Shown here one piece after another: positions 18,050 through 25,870 of a stretch of 64,000 nt of DNA. The stretch comes from CALGDE01 sp964655355. Its GTDB lineage: Bacteria; Cyanobacteriota; Cyanobacteriia; CACIAM-69d. Where the stretch lies: contig CAZZMD010000008.1 in NCBI GenBank assembly GCA_964655355.1, positions 38,451 to 102,450 on the forward strand, written 5' to 3'. Numbering within the stretch: the stretch's first letter is position 1; each line of letters opens with the position of its first letter. Both the position numbers and the translations under genes were made by a program. The notes below the pieces were generated by a model that was given only the letters and a program-made list of their open reading frames with translations, did not search any database and was not told where the DNA came from.

Positions 18050-18259
18050 TTAGTCCGGTGGCGGCAGGGGGCTTAGGATCAGCAGCGTCCATGAGGTTTG
18101 CGCGGACGGGGGCAGCGCCCGGATTAACGTAATTAGTTTTTTGCTGCCGATGTCGGTGTGTCCGTTCCGGTAACGGCTGATGGTCGATTGCGGGATCCCG
18201 CTCCGCTGAGACAGGGTTTTGATCGGGATGTTGTAGTGCCGGATTACCTGGTCTAGGGC
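18050..18259 (-). CDS. Second HTH domain of the phage repressor, in the -1 frame (apparent frameshift)
   Basis: In the -1 frame relative to the upstream HTH gene, a second helix-turn-helix domain is encoded. It includes L-S-Q-R-S-G-I-P-Q-S-T-I-S-R-Y followed by L-I-T-L-I-R-A-L-P, and ends in a TAA at 18050. Its layout parallels the first domain, which ends L-I-N-A-L-P. I find no ATG, GTG or TTG in this frame from the upstream in-frame stop near 18528 to the domain. It should therefore be reached by -1 frameshifting from the first domain, or it is a mutational break. No perfect X-XXY-YYZ heptamer was found; candidate runs are TTTTT, AAAAA and GGGGG in the overlap. Confidence 0.55.
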   Translation of the reverse strand, partial: ALDQVIRHYNIPIKTLSQRSGIPQSTISRYRNGHTDIGSKKLITLIRALPPSAQTSWTLLILSPLPPPD

Positions 18260-18513
18260 GGTGTGGGGTGCCGGCGGCTCAGTGGGTTTCCCGGGCTCTT
18301 TACCCCCTCGACCGTTAGCGATAAAAAGTATTGCCGCGCGTCGTTCGGTAACGCGTTGATTAATGCCAACAGGTTCTGGTCCGTCAGTTGCCGCTTCTTG
18401 TTTTTGAATTCTGAGGTTTGCGTTAGGCTCACGCCCGCGCGGATCGCGATGTCTTTTACTTTCAGCCGATAGACCGAGATGGTCTGGTGGAAGGCGTCTC
18501 CGGCGTCGAGCAT
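18253..18513 (-). CDS. Phage repressor-like HTH protein
   Basis: This 86-residue protein has an HTH_XRE-like domain: residues ~18-60 include V-K-D-I-A-I-R-A-G-V-S-L-T-Q-T-S-E-F, with a Q-L-T-D-Q-N-L-L-A-L-I segment after it. It is transcribed leftward, divergent from the transposase gene, the position of the c repressor in Mu. The ATG is preceded by AGGAG at 10 bases. The zero frame stops at 18253, but the -1 frame continues into a second HTH domain. It is the likely lysogeny repressor acting on the palindromic operator just upstream. Confidence 0.7.
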   Translation of the reverse strand: MLDAGDAFHQTISVYRLKVKDIAIRAGVSLTQTSEFKNKKRQLTDQNLLALINALPNDARQYFLSLTVEGVKSPGNPLSRRHPTPP

Positions 18514-19085
18514 GGCGGTTGCACTCCTATCTCCCGTTGATCCGAGTTTAGCATTTCACTTTTCACTTATTTTTTTGCCTTGACAGTGCTTTTGTTAAGT
18601 TTTAACTTAATAGTGTCGAGTTTAAGTTATTCGTTATTTAAATAGAGCTATGTGAGGGAGATTCAGTTTTTAAGCAGTTTCCCTTTCTGGCTCTGGCTTC
18701 CCTGGGGTGTGAGATGGCCAGGGTGATTTGATTTTTTGGTTTCACTTTTTCGTGTTTTGTTTGATGCTTTATTCTTCTCTCTCACGTTTGCGGTTCCCGG
18801 ATGAATGCTTATGTTTTTTCTGGATTGCTCATTTTTACGGCGAATTCTGAAATCTCATTCGGGGGGAGCCGGACGGATTGTCGTGATGTTTTTGATGCTT
18901 TTGCTATTTTTCTCCCGCGATCGCTCGACCTATGGCAGGGGGCTCGTCAGAACCGCGATCGCACGGCTGGTAACGATGTCAGGGCTATGTCTGGGCGATC
19001 GCAGGGTCGATGTCAGGGCGCTATGTCAGGATGCGTCGGTTCGAGGGGTCTGTTGGGTCGGCGTTGGGCTCCTGTTGGTACTTTT
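18514..19085 (+). promoter_or_regulatory. Phage early control region and leader
   Basis: This AT-rich region separates the repressor from the transposase. A TTGACA box lies at 18580-18585, with the -10 region falling in a perfect 16-bp palindrome at 18595-18610 (TTAAGTT-TT-AACTTAA). A further half-site-like TTTAAGTTA is at 18621-18629. Repressor binding there would block the -10 region, as in classical phage switches. The ~550 bp leader up to the transposase has open frames near 18800-19150 without recognisable protein features; a small ner-like gene could hide there but I cannot support one. Confidence 0.55.
18595..18610 (+). promoter_or_regulatory. Palindromic operator candidate in the early promoter
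   Basis: The perfect palindrome TTAAGTTTTAACTTAA sits 10-25 bases downstream of a consensus TTGACA, covering the expected -10 element. A related half-site follows 10 bp downstream. Location between divergent repressor and transposase genes makes it the best candidate for the repressor target. Confidence 0.55.
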
Positions 19086-19139
19086 GGGGGCGCTGCCCCC
19101 ATGCCCCCGCTTAAGGGTCAACGACCCTTAAGAATCCCG
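19086..19139 (+). repeat. Double-hairpin repeat R2
   Basis: GGGGGC-GCT-GCCCCC, then CTTAAGGGTC-AAC-GACCCTTAAG and AATCCCG. It lies in the leader of the transposase gene and ends 28 bp before its start codon, so it would be part of the transposase mRNA. Confidence 0.9.
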
Positions 19140-19167
19140 TTGCAATTTGGTTCCTGATGGAGGGGTT

Positions 19168-21435
19168 ATGGATTTGTCTTCTATGTTTCTGGCGGTGCCG
19201 GAGGTCGCAACCGCGGTAGGCGTCCGCCGTCAGTCGGTTCATGAGTTGGCGCGCCATTGGTCGGGCGGCCGCAAGCGTCAAGGCGTAAAGGGTCTGGAGT
19301 TCCCCATCGCCGTGATGCCGTCCCGCTATCAACCGCCCTGTGTCGCCTTCTGGAAAAAAAAGGAGGCGGATCGCCTAGCCCAGTTGGCAGATGTCACGCA
19401 GGCGGAACAGGGAGAAGTGCTCTTTTTTGAGGGCGCTCCACAGATGCCGCGTCCAGCTCCAGGCATCGGGGAGCTTCGACTCGGGCGATCGCCGGGTTCT
19501 CAACGTCGGGCAGTGACGCTAAACGCCCGCCCGGTGCCGGTGGCGGATTGTCGTCTCGATTTGCTGCGCGCCATGACTGAGTTTGTGGAGGAGGCGATCG
19601 CGGAAGATCCATCCCTTAAAAAACGTCGCGCGGAAGATTTGTTTGAGGAACGCTATAACGCCGGGGCGATCCAGCCTCGCCTCCCAGAAACGCGGGCGCT
19701 TTATCCAAAGGTGAGTCGGGCGTCGGTGAAGCGCTGGGAGAAGGGGCTTCGTGAGGGGGGGTATGCGGCGTTGCGGGATGGACGCGCGGGCGGCAGGGCG
19801 AAGAATCAACCCCGGACGATTGAGGGCGATCGCGAACTATTGGACTTCATGACGGGCATGTTGGTGTTGCGTCCGTGGATCGGGAAGTCCCTGATGTGTG
19901 AGGCGATTCGGGCCCATTTTTCCGAGCGCGATCGCTTGCCGTCACCCTCGACGGTGAATCGCTGGATGCACCGCACGCGGGCAAATATTGGGTTTGTTGC
20001 GGCGACAAATCCTGCCAAATTTAAAAATTCGTTTCGCGTTGCCTTTGGCTCCTATAGCGAGGGGATTAATCAGCCGAATGCCCTCTGGGAGTTGGATTCA
20101 ACGCCGGCGGATGTGCTCCTAAAAGAAGGACGCTTCCATGTGTTGGGCTGTGTCGATGTGTTTTCTCGACGGGCAATGGTTGTGGTCAGCAAAACCAGTC
20201 GGGCGGTGGCGATCGCTCTCCTATTGCGTAAATGCCTGTTGGAGTGGGGGGTGCCGGCGGTGGTTAAGACCGATAACGGGAAAGATTTTGTCAGTTTGCA
20301 TGTGACGCGGGTGTTGGCGGATTTGGGGGTGGAGCATCGGGTGTGTGTGCCGTTTCAGCCCTGGCAAAAGCCCCATATTGAGCGCTTTTTTCGGACGTTT
20401 AGCCATGGGGTGTTGGAGTTGTTGCCGGGGTTTGCTGGGCATAATGTCGCCGAACGGATGGCGATTCGCGATCGCGCGGAGTTTGGCGAGCGGTTGTTTA
20501 AGCGGGATTCCGTCGTTGAGTTGGGCGAGAAACTGTCGGCGGATGAGTTTCAGGGGTTTTGCGATCGCTGGGTGGAGGGGGTCTATTTGCATGAGCCGCA
20601 CTGGGGGCTGGATGGGGTGTCCCCTTGGGTGAAGTGGTCCGCGTTTGACGGGCGGTTGCGCGTGATTTCTGATGTGCGGGCGTTGGATGTGTTGTTGGCG
20701 CCCACGTCGGGCAATGGGGTTCGGCGCGTCGGGAAGCAAGGGGTGCGCGTGGAGGGGGTGACGTTTGTGTCGCCGTTGTTGGTTGATCGCGTGGGCGAGC
20801 GGGTGCAGGTGCGGTTTGACCCGGCGGATTTGGGGGTCGTTTTTATTTTTGATTTGATGGGCGTTTTTGTTTGTGAGGCGGTCTGTCCAGAACGCTTGGG
20901 CATCTCTCGTGCGGAGGTCGCAGTGGAGGCGAACCGCCTACAGCGCGAAAAGGTGGGCAAGGAACGCCGGCAGTTTCGGGCGGCGGCGCGTAAGGTTAAG
21001 TCCGTCGATGTTGTCGCGGAGGTTTTAGACGGGCGATCGCGTCAGTCCGATAAATTATTGGCTCTTCCGAGGGAGGCGATTGAGTTTGAGAGTCATGCGT
21101 TAACCCAGGCTGGGAGGGCTGCGATCGCTGGGGAAGCTGCCAAAAATAATCCAAAAAATATTCCTCCCGAGATTCCCGAGAAAAAGGCTCCCCTGGGACT
21201 TGCTCCTGAAACGAAAGTCGGGGAGCGGGTGCGATCGCTTTGGTTGAACGGCAGGGAGTCAGAGATCTCTCACGAGGATCTCCACCTTGTTGAAAAATTT
21301 TGCTTTTCGGGCGATCGTCGCGCGGCGCTTCGGTTTCGTCTTGCTTTCTTTGGGCGCGATGAGTGCGATCAGTTCTTCCAGTGGTTGGTACCCGTTTTAC
21401 GAGGGCTGCCTCCGGTGGATGTTGATGTGGGGTAG
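19168..21435 (+). CDS. Mu A-like DDE transposase
   Basis: This 755-residue protein catalyses integration and replicative transposition of the phage genome. An N-terminal winged-helix-like DNA-binding region (V-A-T-A-V-G-V-R-R-Q-S-V-H-E-L-A) is followed by further HTH segments and the RNase H-like core. The catalytic triad reads Asp310 (W-E-L-D-S-T), Asp369 (K-T-D-N-G-K-D-F) and Glu405 (K-P-H-I-E-R-F-F). A Mu-type beta-barrel C-terminal domain follows. The chosen ATG has GGAGGGG immediately upstream; an earlier in-frame ATG at 19147 lacks a good ribosome site. It is preceded by repeat R2 and followed by R3, then the MuB-like ATPase. Confidence 0.95.
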   Translation: MDLSSMFLAVPEVATAVGVRRQSVHELARHWSGGRKRQGVKGLEFPIAVMPSRYQPPCVAFWKKKEADRLAQLADVTQAEQGEVLFFEGAPQMPRPAPGIGELRLGRSPGSQRRAVTLNARPVPVADCRLDLLRAMTEFVEEAIAEDPSLKKRRAEDLFEERYNAGAIQPRLPETRALYPKVSRASVKRWEKGLREGGYAALRDGRAGGRAKNQPRTIEGDRELLDFMTGMLVLRPWIGKSLMCEAIRAHFSERDRLPSPSTVNRWMHRTRANIGFVAATNPAKFKNSFRVAFGSYSEGINQPNALWELDSTPADVLLKEGRFHVLGCVDVFSRRAMVVVSKTSRAVAIALLLRKCLLEWGVPAVVKTDNGKDFVSLHVTRVLADLGVEHRVCVPFQPWQKPHIERFFRTFSHGVLELLPGFAGHNVAERMAIRDRAEFGERLFKRDSVVELGEKLSADEFQGFCDRWVEGVYLHEPHWGLDGVSPWVKWSAFDGRLRVISDVRALDVLLAPTSGNGVRRVGKQGVRVEGVTFVSPLLVDRVGERVQVRFDPADLGVVFIFDLMGVFVCEAVCPERLGISRAEVAVEANRLQREKVGKERRQFRAAARKVKSVDVVAEVLDGRSRQSDKLLALPREAIEFESHALTQAGRAAIAGEAAKNNPKNIPPEIPEKKAPLGLAPETKVGERVRSLWLNGRESEISHEDLHLVEKFCFSGDRRAALRFRLAFFGRDECDQFFQWLVPVLRGLPPVDVDVG

Positions 21436-21453
21436 CGGCGGTGTCTCTGCTCT

Positions 21454-21507
21454 GGGGGCGCTGCCCCCATGCCCCCGCTTAAGGGACACAGTCCCTTAAG
21501 AATCCCA
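21454..21507 (+). repeat. Double-hairpin repeat R3
   Basis: GGGGGC-GCT-GCCCCC, then CTTAAGGGAC-ACA-GTCCCTTAAG and AATCCCA. It starts 18 nt after the transposase stop codon and is nearly identical over its full length to R4. Confidence 0.9.
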
Positions 21508-21571
21508 GTTTGGGAATCCCCGTTTTAGTTAGGGTGCTCTGTCGGTTTTTTGACCTTTCTGGAGTTCTAAA

Positions 21572-22303
21572 ATGCGGGAATCGATTGTTCCAATCCAAAG
21601 TCTACGTGAGTTCCGTCGCTCAATAACTGAACTCGGCGCGCGATCGCCGGGTATGCCGGGCATGGGTCTGGCGTTCGGTCCAACGGGCAGCGGCAAAACA
21701 ACCGCCGCAACGATGGCGGCTAATGAGTTTAATGCAGTCTACGTCCGTGCCCGCGCTGTTTGGACCCCTAACGCTATGCTGGGCGACCTATGCCGCAGCC
21801 TGGGCGGCAGGGTCCACGCCCGCGCAGCCGATAATTTCGACGAGGTCGTACGCCTACTAGGGCTCAGCGGACGCCCACTTTTTATTGACGAGGCGGAGTA
21901 TGTCATGGAACTCCGCGATAAGGGGCTCGATATTTTGCGCGATTTGCATGATGTCACCACCGTCCCCATCCTCCTCATCGGCATGAGCGAACGCGGTCCC
22001 CTGTCCATCAATCGACAAATTGCCGCGCGATCGCGTTTAGCTCAGGTTCGCCGCCGCATCGGTTCTTGGGTCGAATTTGGTCGATTGAGCTGGGAAGATG
22101 CCCAAGCCGTCGCGATCGCCAATTGTGAGGTCGGCGTCGACGATGCCCTCCTGAAACATGTATTGGAAGCGAGCGAGGGACGGGTGGGCGCATTCACCGT
22201 CGGGCTCGCAAAAATCGAACAATTTGCCCAATATAACGGGCTGATCCGGGTGCGACGCTCCGATTGGTCGGGGGAATTGTCCCTCGGCGAGGGGGATCTG
22301 TGA
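21572..22303 (+). CDS. Mu B-like AAA+ ATPase (target-selection protein)
   Basis: This 243-residue ATPase is expected to bind target DNA and activate the transposase, as MuB does. Walker A is G-P-T-G-S-G-K-T-T (36-44) and Walker B P-L-F-I-D-E-A (102-108). Sensor-like I-G-M-S-E-R-G follows, and an arginine-rich segment Q-V-R-R-R-I lies near 165. It follows the transposase gene and overlaps the next gene by one base (TGATG). Confidence 0.93.
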   Translation: MRESIVPIQSLREFRRSITELGARSPGMPGMGLAFGPTGSGKTTAATMAANEFNAVYVRARAVWTPNAMLGDLCRSLGGRVHARAADNFDEVVRLLGLSGRPLFIDEAEYVMELRDKGLDILRDLHDVTTVPILLIGMSERGPLSINRQIAARSRLAQVRRRIGSWVEFGRLSWEDAQAVAIANCEVGVDDALLKHVLEASEGRVGAFTVGLAKIEQFAQYNGLIRVRRSDWSGELSLGEGDL

Positions 22304-22938
22304 TGGTTACCAACACAAACGTAAATTCTGAGGCGCTGCGATTGTTATTGCGATCGCGCGTATGGTTTGCCCTTCGACAGGGACGACCCGTGGCGATCGC
22401 TCGATTGCCGGAAATTGTTGGTTTGCAGGACCTGGACGGCGACGCATTCGGCTTTATCGATTGGTGGATTCGACAGGGGATTATTCACCAGGAGAATGAG
22501 GGCTCAACCACCTCACACATAAAACTGACTGGGGATTGGGGACCGCGACCGCCGTCTTGGCGGGGGGTATTTGATCCCAATCAGGTCGGGCGTGAGCGGG
22601 AGGGCGCCCAACGGCTTTGGAATGTTTTGCGGATCGCGCGATCGGGCGTCGGCGTTGAATTGTTTCGCCTCGCCGGTGTGAGTTCTCGGGTGGGCGTGCG
22701 TCTCCTGCGCGGGTGGATGAGGGCGGATTTGGTTCGCGTACGCTTTGGCGATCGCGTGGGACGGGGACGGTTACCAATCGGGATGGCGGCGGTGGTTTTG
22801 GTCCAGGATGTCGGGGCGATCGCTCCCATTGTTGATGCCGCTTGGACCTATGACCCCAATTGCGATCGCTTGGTGGTGATGACCACCGATGAGGCGACCG
22901 ACGGGGAAATGGACGGGGAAATGGACGATGAAATGTGA
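22303..22938 (+). CDS. Phage early protein of unknown function
   Basis: This 211-residue protein starts at an ATG overlapping the stop codon of the ATPase gene, implying translational coupling. The N-terminal half looks like one helix-rich domain (A-L-R-L-L-L-R-S-R-V-W) and the middle (R-L-W-N-V-L-R-I-A-R-S-G-V) may be a winged helix. The C-terminus is an acidic repeat of D-G-E-M / D-E-M. I do not recognise a family. Its place in the early operon suggests a role in replication or host takeover. Confidence 0.7.
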   Translation: MVTNTNVNSEALRLLLRSRVWFALRQGRPVAIARLPEIVGLQDLDGDAFGFIDWWIRQGIIHQENEGSTTSHIKLTGDWGPRPPSWRGVFDPNQVGREREGAQRLWNVLRIARSGVGVELFRLAGVSSRVGVRLLRGWMRADLVRVRFGDRVGRGRLPIGMAAVVLVQDVGAIAPIVDAAWTYDPNCDRLVVMTTDEATDGEMDGEMDDEM

Positions 22939-23233
22939 TTTTTCCCCCGATTTTTCCCGCGAGTTTATTTTTGATTTTTCCCCAGAAATTCCCATTGAAA
23001 CGCTACCGGGCTGGGAGGTCTTTTTTGTGGGGGTGCCGGATAGTCTGCCCGGTTGGGTTCGGCGCGTGCAGCCGTTGGATTCGGAGATCTGGGGCGATCG
23101 CTTGTTTCTTGAGGAGGGGTTCCTTTTTCGTGCCTGGGTCCTTCAGCCGGATGATGATTGGGAGTTTGGGGTGGGCGATCGCTTGCTGGAGGCGGGGTTC
23201 TGGGGATTGTTATTGCCGCCGGGGGTGGAGTAG
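22928..23233 (+). CDS. Small phage early protein, unknown
   Basis: This 101-residue acidic protein overlaps the end of the previous gene by 11 bp. It is rich in Phe, Trp, Glu and Pro (W-E-V-F-F-V-G-V-P; E-I-W-G-D-R-L-F-L). No family was recognised. A competing +1 frame across the same DNA is Arg/Trp/Cys-rich and looks like a shadow. It is the last gene before repeat R4. Confidence 0.55.
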   Translation: MKCDFSPDFSREFIFDFSPEIPIETLPGWEVFFVGVPDSLPGWVRRVQPLDSEIWGDRLFLEEGFLFRAWVLQPDDDWEFGVGDRLLEAGFWGLLLPPGVE

Positions 23234-23263
23234 ATCGGTTGGCCGGCGGAGTCTTTGGAGTCT

Positions 23264-23317
23264 GGGGGCGCTGCCCCCATGCCCCCGCTTAAGGGACACA
23301 GTCCCTTAAGAATCCCA
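23264..23317 (+). repeat. Double-hairpin repeat R4
   Basis: GGGGGC-GCT-GCCCCC, then CTTAAGGGAC-ACA-GTCCCTTAAG and AATCCCA, starting 30 nt after a stop codon. It shares more than 50 consecutive bases with R3, 1.8 kb away, which points to recent duplication or gene conversion. Confidence 0.9.
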
Positions 23318-23404
23318 GTTTGAGGGGGCTTGTCCTATGCTTGGTCTGTTAGGGGCATGTTGTATATGTAGTGACTGTTTTTTTGGGGTGCTTCAGGGCG
23401 TTTT

Positions 23405-24127
23405 ATGGATTTTGCTCAGTATTTTGGGGATGTGATTTGGCATTTGGGGCTCCATCGGGTGCGTACGGTTGTTCATGTGGGGGCCCATTGTGCGCAGGAG
23501 TTGGAGGGCTATCAGGCGGTTGGCCCGGAGTGGGTGGTTTGGATTGAGGCTGATCCACGTATGTTTGCTCGCTTGCAACAGTTGGTCGAGGAAAAGGCCC
23601 GCGACGGCGTCCACCATGTGTGTGTCAATGCGTTGGTGGCGGATAAGGATGGCGAGAGGCGCGATTTTTTTGTCGCTGCTAATGATGGTGAAAACAGCTC
23701 CATGTTGCGTCCCACGGAGTTTGGAGTCAGCGTGGGCGCGGGCTTGACTGGCGAGGTGCTATCCCTCGAAACGCGACGCTTGGATTCTATATTGCGATCG
23801 CTGGGGATGCAGGCCCATGGGGTGGATGTGCTGACGTTGGATGTCCAGGGCGCGGAGTTGTTGTGTTTGCAGGGGGCGGGCGATTTTTTGCGCTCTGTTA
23901 AGCTCCTGTTTTTGGAGGTCACGAAGACGGTGGTGGGCGGGGAGTCCCTGGAGGGGAAGGCGATCTATGAGGGCGGGGTGGAGTTTGAGGCGCTGGATCA
24001 GTGGTTGAGGGAACGCGATTTTGTGCGGCGATCGCATGTCCCAGATAAGGCGTGGCATGGGGATTGTATTTATCAAAATATGGGCGTGGAGGGCTGGGCT
24101 CGCGGCGGCGGTAGGTTGGTTTTTTAG
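23405..24127 (+). CDS. FkbM-family methyltransferase (phage cargo)
   Basis: This 240-residue S-adenosylmethionine-dependent methyltransferase is of the FkbM type, which usually methylates sugars or small polyketide-like substrates. Motif I reads V-V-H-V-G-A-H, the acidic loop W-I-E-A-D-P, and the diagnostic late motif L-T-L-D-V-Q-G-A-E is intact. It sits alone between repeat R4 and the Mor-like gene, and is not part of the Mu core gene set. Modification of host surface glycans is a plausible role, by inference only. No strong Shine-Dalgarno sequence is present. Confidence 0.85.
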   Translation: MDFAQYFGDVIWHLGLHRVRTVVHVGAHCAQELEGYQAVGPEWVVWIEADPRMFARLQQLVEEKARDGVHHVCVNALVADKDGERRDFFVAANDGENSSMLRPTEFGVSVGAGLTGEVLSLETRRLDSILRSLGMQAHGVDVLTLDVQGAELLCLQGAGDFLRSVKLLFLEVTKTVVGGESLEGKAIYEGGVEFEALDQWLRERDFVRRSHVPDKAWHGDCIYQNMGVEGWARGGGRLVF

Positions 24128-24251
24128 TGATTTTTAGGGTGAATTTGTAAGTGATTTCCTAGGACGTTCGGGGGGACGTTCGGGGGGGCGATCGCGGTTT
24201 TTCGGTTTCTGCGCCATCATAGGGGGACGTTGATTTCGGTACACCTCTGAG

Positions 24252-25148
24252 ATGGTGCGGGCTATGGTTGGATCGCGCTCTGGGACGGGTAAGGAGTCTG
24301 GGTTTCGGTTGGCAGTCGATCGCGAGTTTGGCCCTGTTTTGAGTGAGATGGCGGAGGTGTCATCTCGATCAGCCGTCCTGCGATTGATTTGGTTTTTGGG
24401 GGGCTCGCGGGTCGTTTTTCCTGAAAATCCTCGACCGGATCATCGCCTTGCAATTCTTTTGGGGCAGGACCATTTTGTTCGGGTGTGCGATCGCTTTGGA
24501 CGGGTGCCGATTGATTTGCCGAAGGGGGCGTTGTTTCGACGGCGGCGCAGGATGGCGATGATGCGCGGCTTGGTGCGGGGGTTGGGATGGTCGGAACGGG
24601 CGGTGGCGCGGGCGTTTGGGGTGAGTCGTCAGTTTGTGAATGCGGTCAATCAACCTCGCAATGATTGGGTGGGTGTCGCGGCGATTGAGTGTGTTCGATG
24701 GGGGTCGGATGATGGCGCAGATGATGGCGCTCAGGATCGGGCTGATGATGGCGCTGATAACGAGTGGGTGCAAGGGTTTACCCCTACTGCGGCGGGGGGC
24801 TTGAGGGTAGGGTCGGGGGGTGTGGTGTTGGTTGTTGCGGATGCTTGGGTGGATGGTATGGGTTTTTTTGGTAAGGCGGGTCGGGTGTTGTCCGGGTTGC
24901 GTCGCCTTGAGGGCTTGGTCCAGGCGGCAAAGCTCGATGATGGGCGGATCGATCGCGAGGAGTTTCGTGAGATTGCGGTGTTTGGGTTGATGCCGATTCT
25001 GGTTGAGTTGGGTGTCGATGTTTTCCAGGGATTTTTGCCGGAGTCGCCCGCCGGGAAGGCGGCGTTTAAACAGGTCGTTGAGGCGATCGAGGGGGAGGTC
25101 CAGGATCTCAATCCTCTCAAGGGCGATCGCTTGGGGGCCAGATGGTAG
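24252..25148 (+). CDS. Mor-like transcriptional regulator with C-terminal extension
   Basis: In this 298-residue protein, residues ~45-140 resemble the Mor/C activator family of Mu: an L-G-G-S-R-V-V-F-P segment is followed by an HTH (R-A-V-A-R-A-F-G-V-S-R-Q-F-V-N-A-V). Mor activates middle transcription, and the position between early and terminase genes fits. A low-complexity D-D-G-A repeat (~160-180) leads to a ~110-residue C-terminal domain absent from Mor. The start is uncertain, since there are two close ATGs. It overlaps the next gene by 7 bp. Confidence 0.55.
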   Translation: MVRAMVGSRSGTGKESGFRLAVDREFGPVLSEMAEVSSRSAVLRLIWFLGGSRVVFPENPRPDHRLAILLGQDHFVRVCDRFGRVPIDLPKGALFRRRRRMAMMRGLVRGLGWSERAVARAFGVSRQFVNAVNQPRNDWVGVAAIECVRWGSDDGADDGAQDRADDGADNEWVQGFTPTAAGGLRVGSGGVVLVVADAWVDGMGFFGKAGRVLSGLRRLEGLVQAAKLDDGRIDREEFREIAVFGLMPILVELGVDVFQGFLPESPAGKAAFKQVVEAIEGEVQDLNPLKGDRLGARW

Positions 25149-25786
25149 ACGGGCGTGTAGACAGGCGGGTTTTGGGGATTGCGGAGTTGATGACGGTTGA
25201 GGTGGGGGATATGGCTGTGGCGGGCGGGGAGTGCGAGGTGGTTGGGCTTGATTTTTCGGTCGATCTGGCGGCAGATTTTTCGGCAGATTTTGACTGTGCT
25301 CCGGCGACTCCCGCGGACGTGGTTGAGTTGGTTGAGCTGCCCCACGGTCCTCTGTTGATCGGGAATCCGGCTCCGCCCACGGTCCCGGATTGGGATTGGG
25401 GGCTGTTTCTCGCGGCGGCGGGCACGGTGGTCACGACGGCGGGGGTCGTGGTCGGTTGGGTTACGGCAATTCTCCGCAATCAGTTTCGCGATCTCGAAAA
25501 AGACCTCACCGGGATCGGCGATCGCTCCCGCGAGCGTTTCGATCAGCAGGAGGCGCAGTTGAGTACTTTGTTTGATTTGGTCCGCGAGCTTGACGGAAAG
25601 TATGTGCCCCGGGGCGAGTTTGAACGGGAGCTCGATCGCACGCGGACGGAGGTGGCCCAGTTACGCGGCAGTGAGACGGTTTGGGTCGGGCGACTCGAAG
25701 CACGCATTCAAGAGCTGTCGGACCGATCCGAAAGGAATTTTCAGGAGATTCGGGAGGAGTTACGTGGGCGATCGTCGTCGCTGTAA
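25142..25786 (+). CDS. Membrane-anchored coiled-coil phage protein
   Basis: This 214-residue protein starts inside the end of the Mor-like gene. After an acidic N-terminal stretch (~85 residues) there is one transmembrane helix (~90-110: L-F-L-A-A-A-G-T-V-V-T-T-A-G-V-V-V-G), then a ~95-residue charged coiled coil. Position before the terminase genes matches where Mu-like phages keep lysis or spanin-like genes, but no specific family is recognised. A role in envelope disruption is only a guess. Confidence 0.55.
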   Translation: MVDGRVDRRVLGIAELMTVEVGDMAVAGGECEVVGLDFSVDLAADFSADFDCAPATPADVVELVELPHGPLLIGNPAPPTVPDWDWGLFLAAAGTVVTTAGVVVGWVTAILRNQFRDLEKDLTGIGDRSRERFDQQEAQLSTLFDLVRELDGKYVPRGEFERELDRTRTEVAQLRGSETVWVGRLEARIQELSDRSERNFQEIREELRGRSSSL

Positions 25787-25799
25787 TTACTGGTTCGCA

Positions 25800-25852
25800 G
25801 GGGCGCTGCCCCTCCAACCCCGCCAAAGGGTCATTGACCCTTTGGAATCCCG
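25800..25852 (+). repeat. Double-hairpin repeat R5
   Basis: GGGGC-GCT-GCCCC, then CCAAAGGGTC-ATT-GACCCTTTGG and AATCCCG. It starts 13 nt after a stop codon and ends 18 nt before the gp27-like start. Relative to R1, stem 2 has changed on both arms (CTTAA to CCAAA and TTAAG to TTTGG), so pairing is kept. Confidence 0.9.
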
Positions 25853-25870
25853 TGGTAAGGGAGGTTTCCT

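Noticed and set aside
18801..19157. Possible small early phage genes in the transposase leader
   Set aside because: Two overlapping frames exist, both running into repeat R2, with no HTH or other recognisable feature and no ribosome site.
22935..23309. Alternative frame overlapping the small early gene 22928-23233
   Set aside because: Arg/Cys/Trp-rich and continuing into repeat R4; the other frame is acidic and ends before the repeat.
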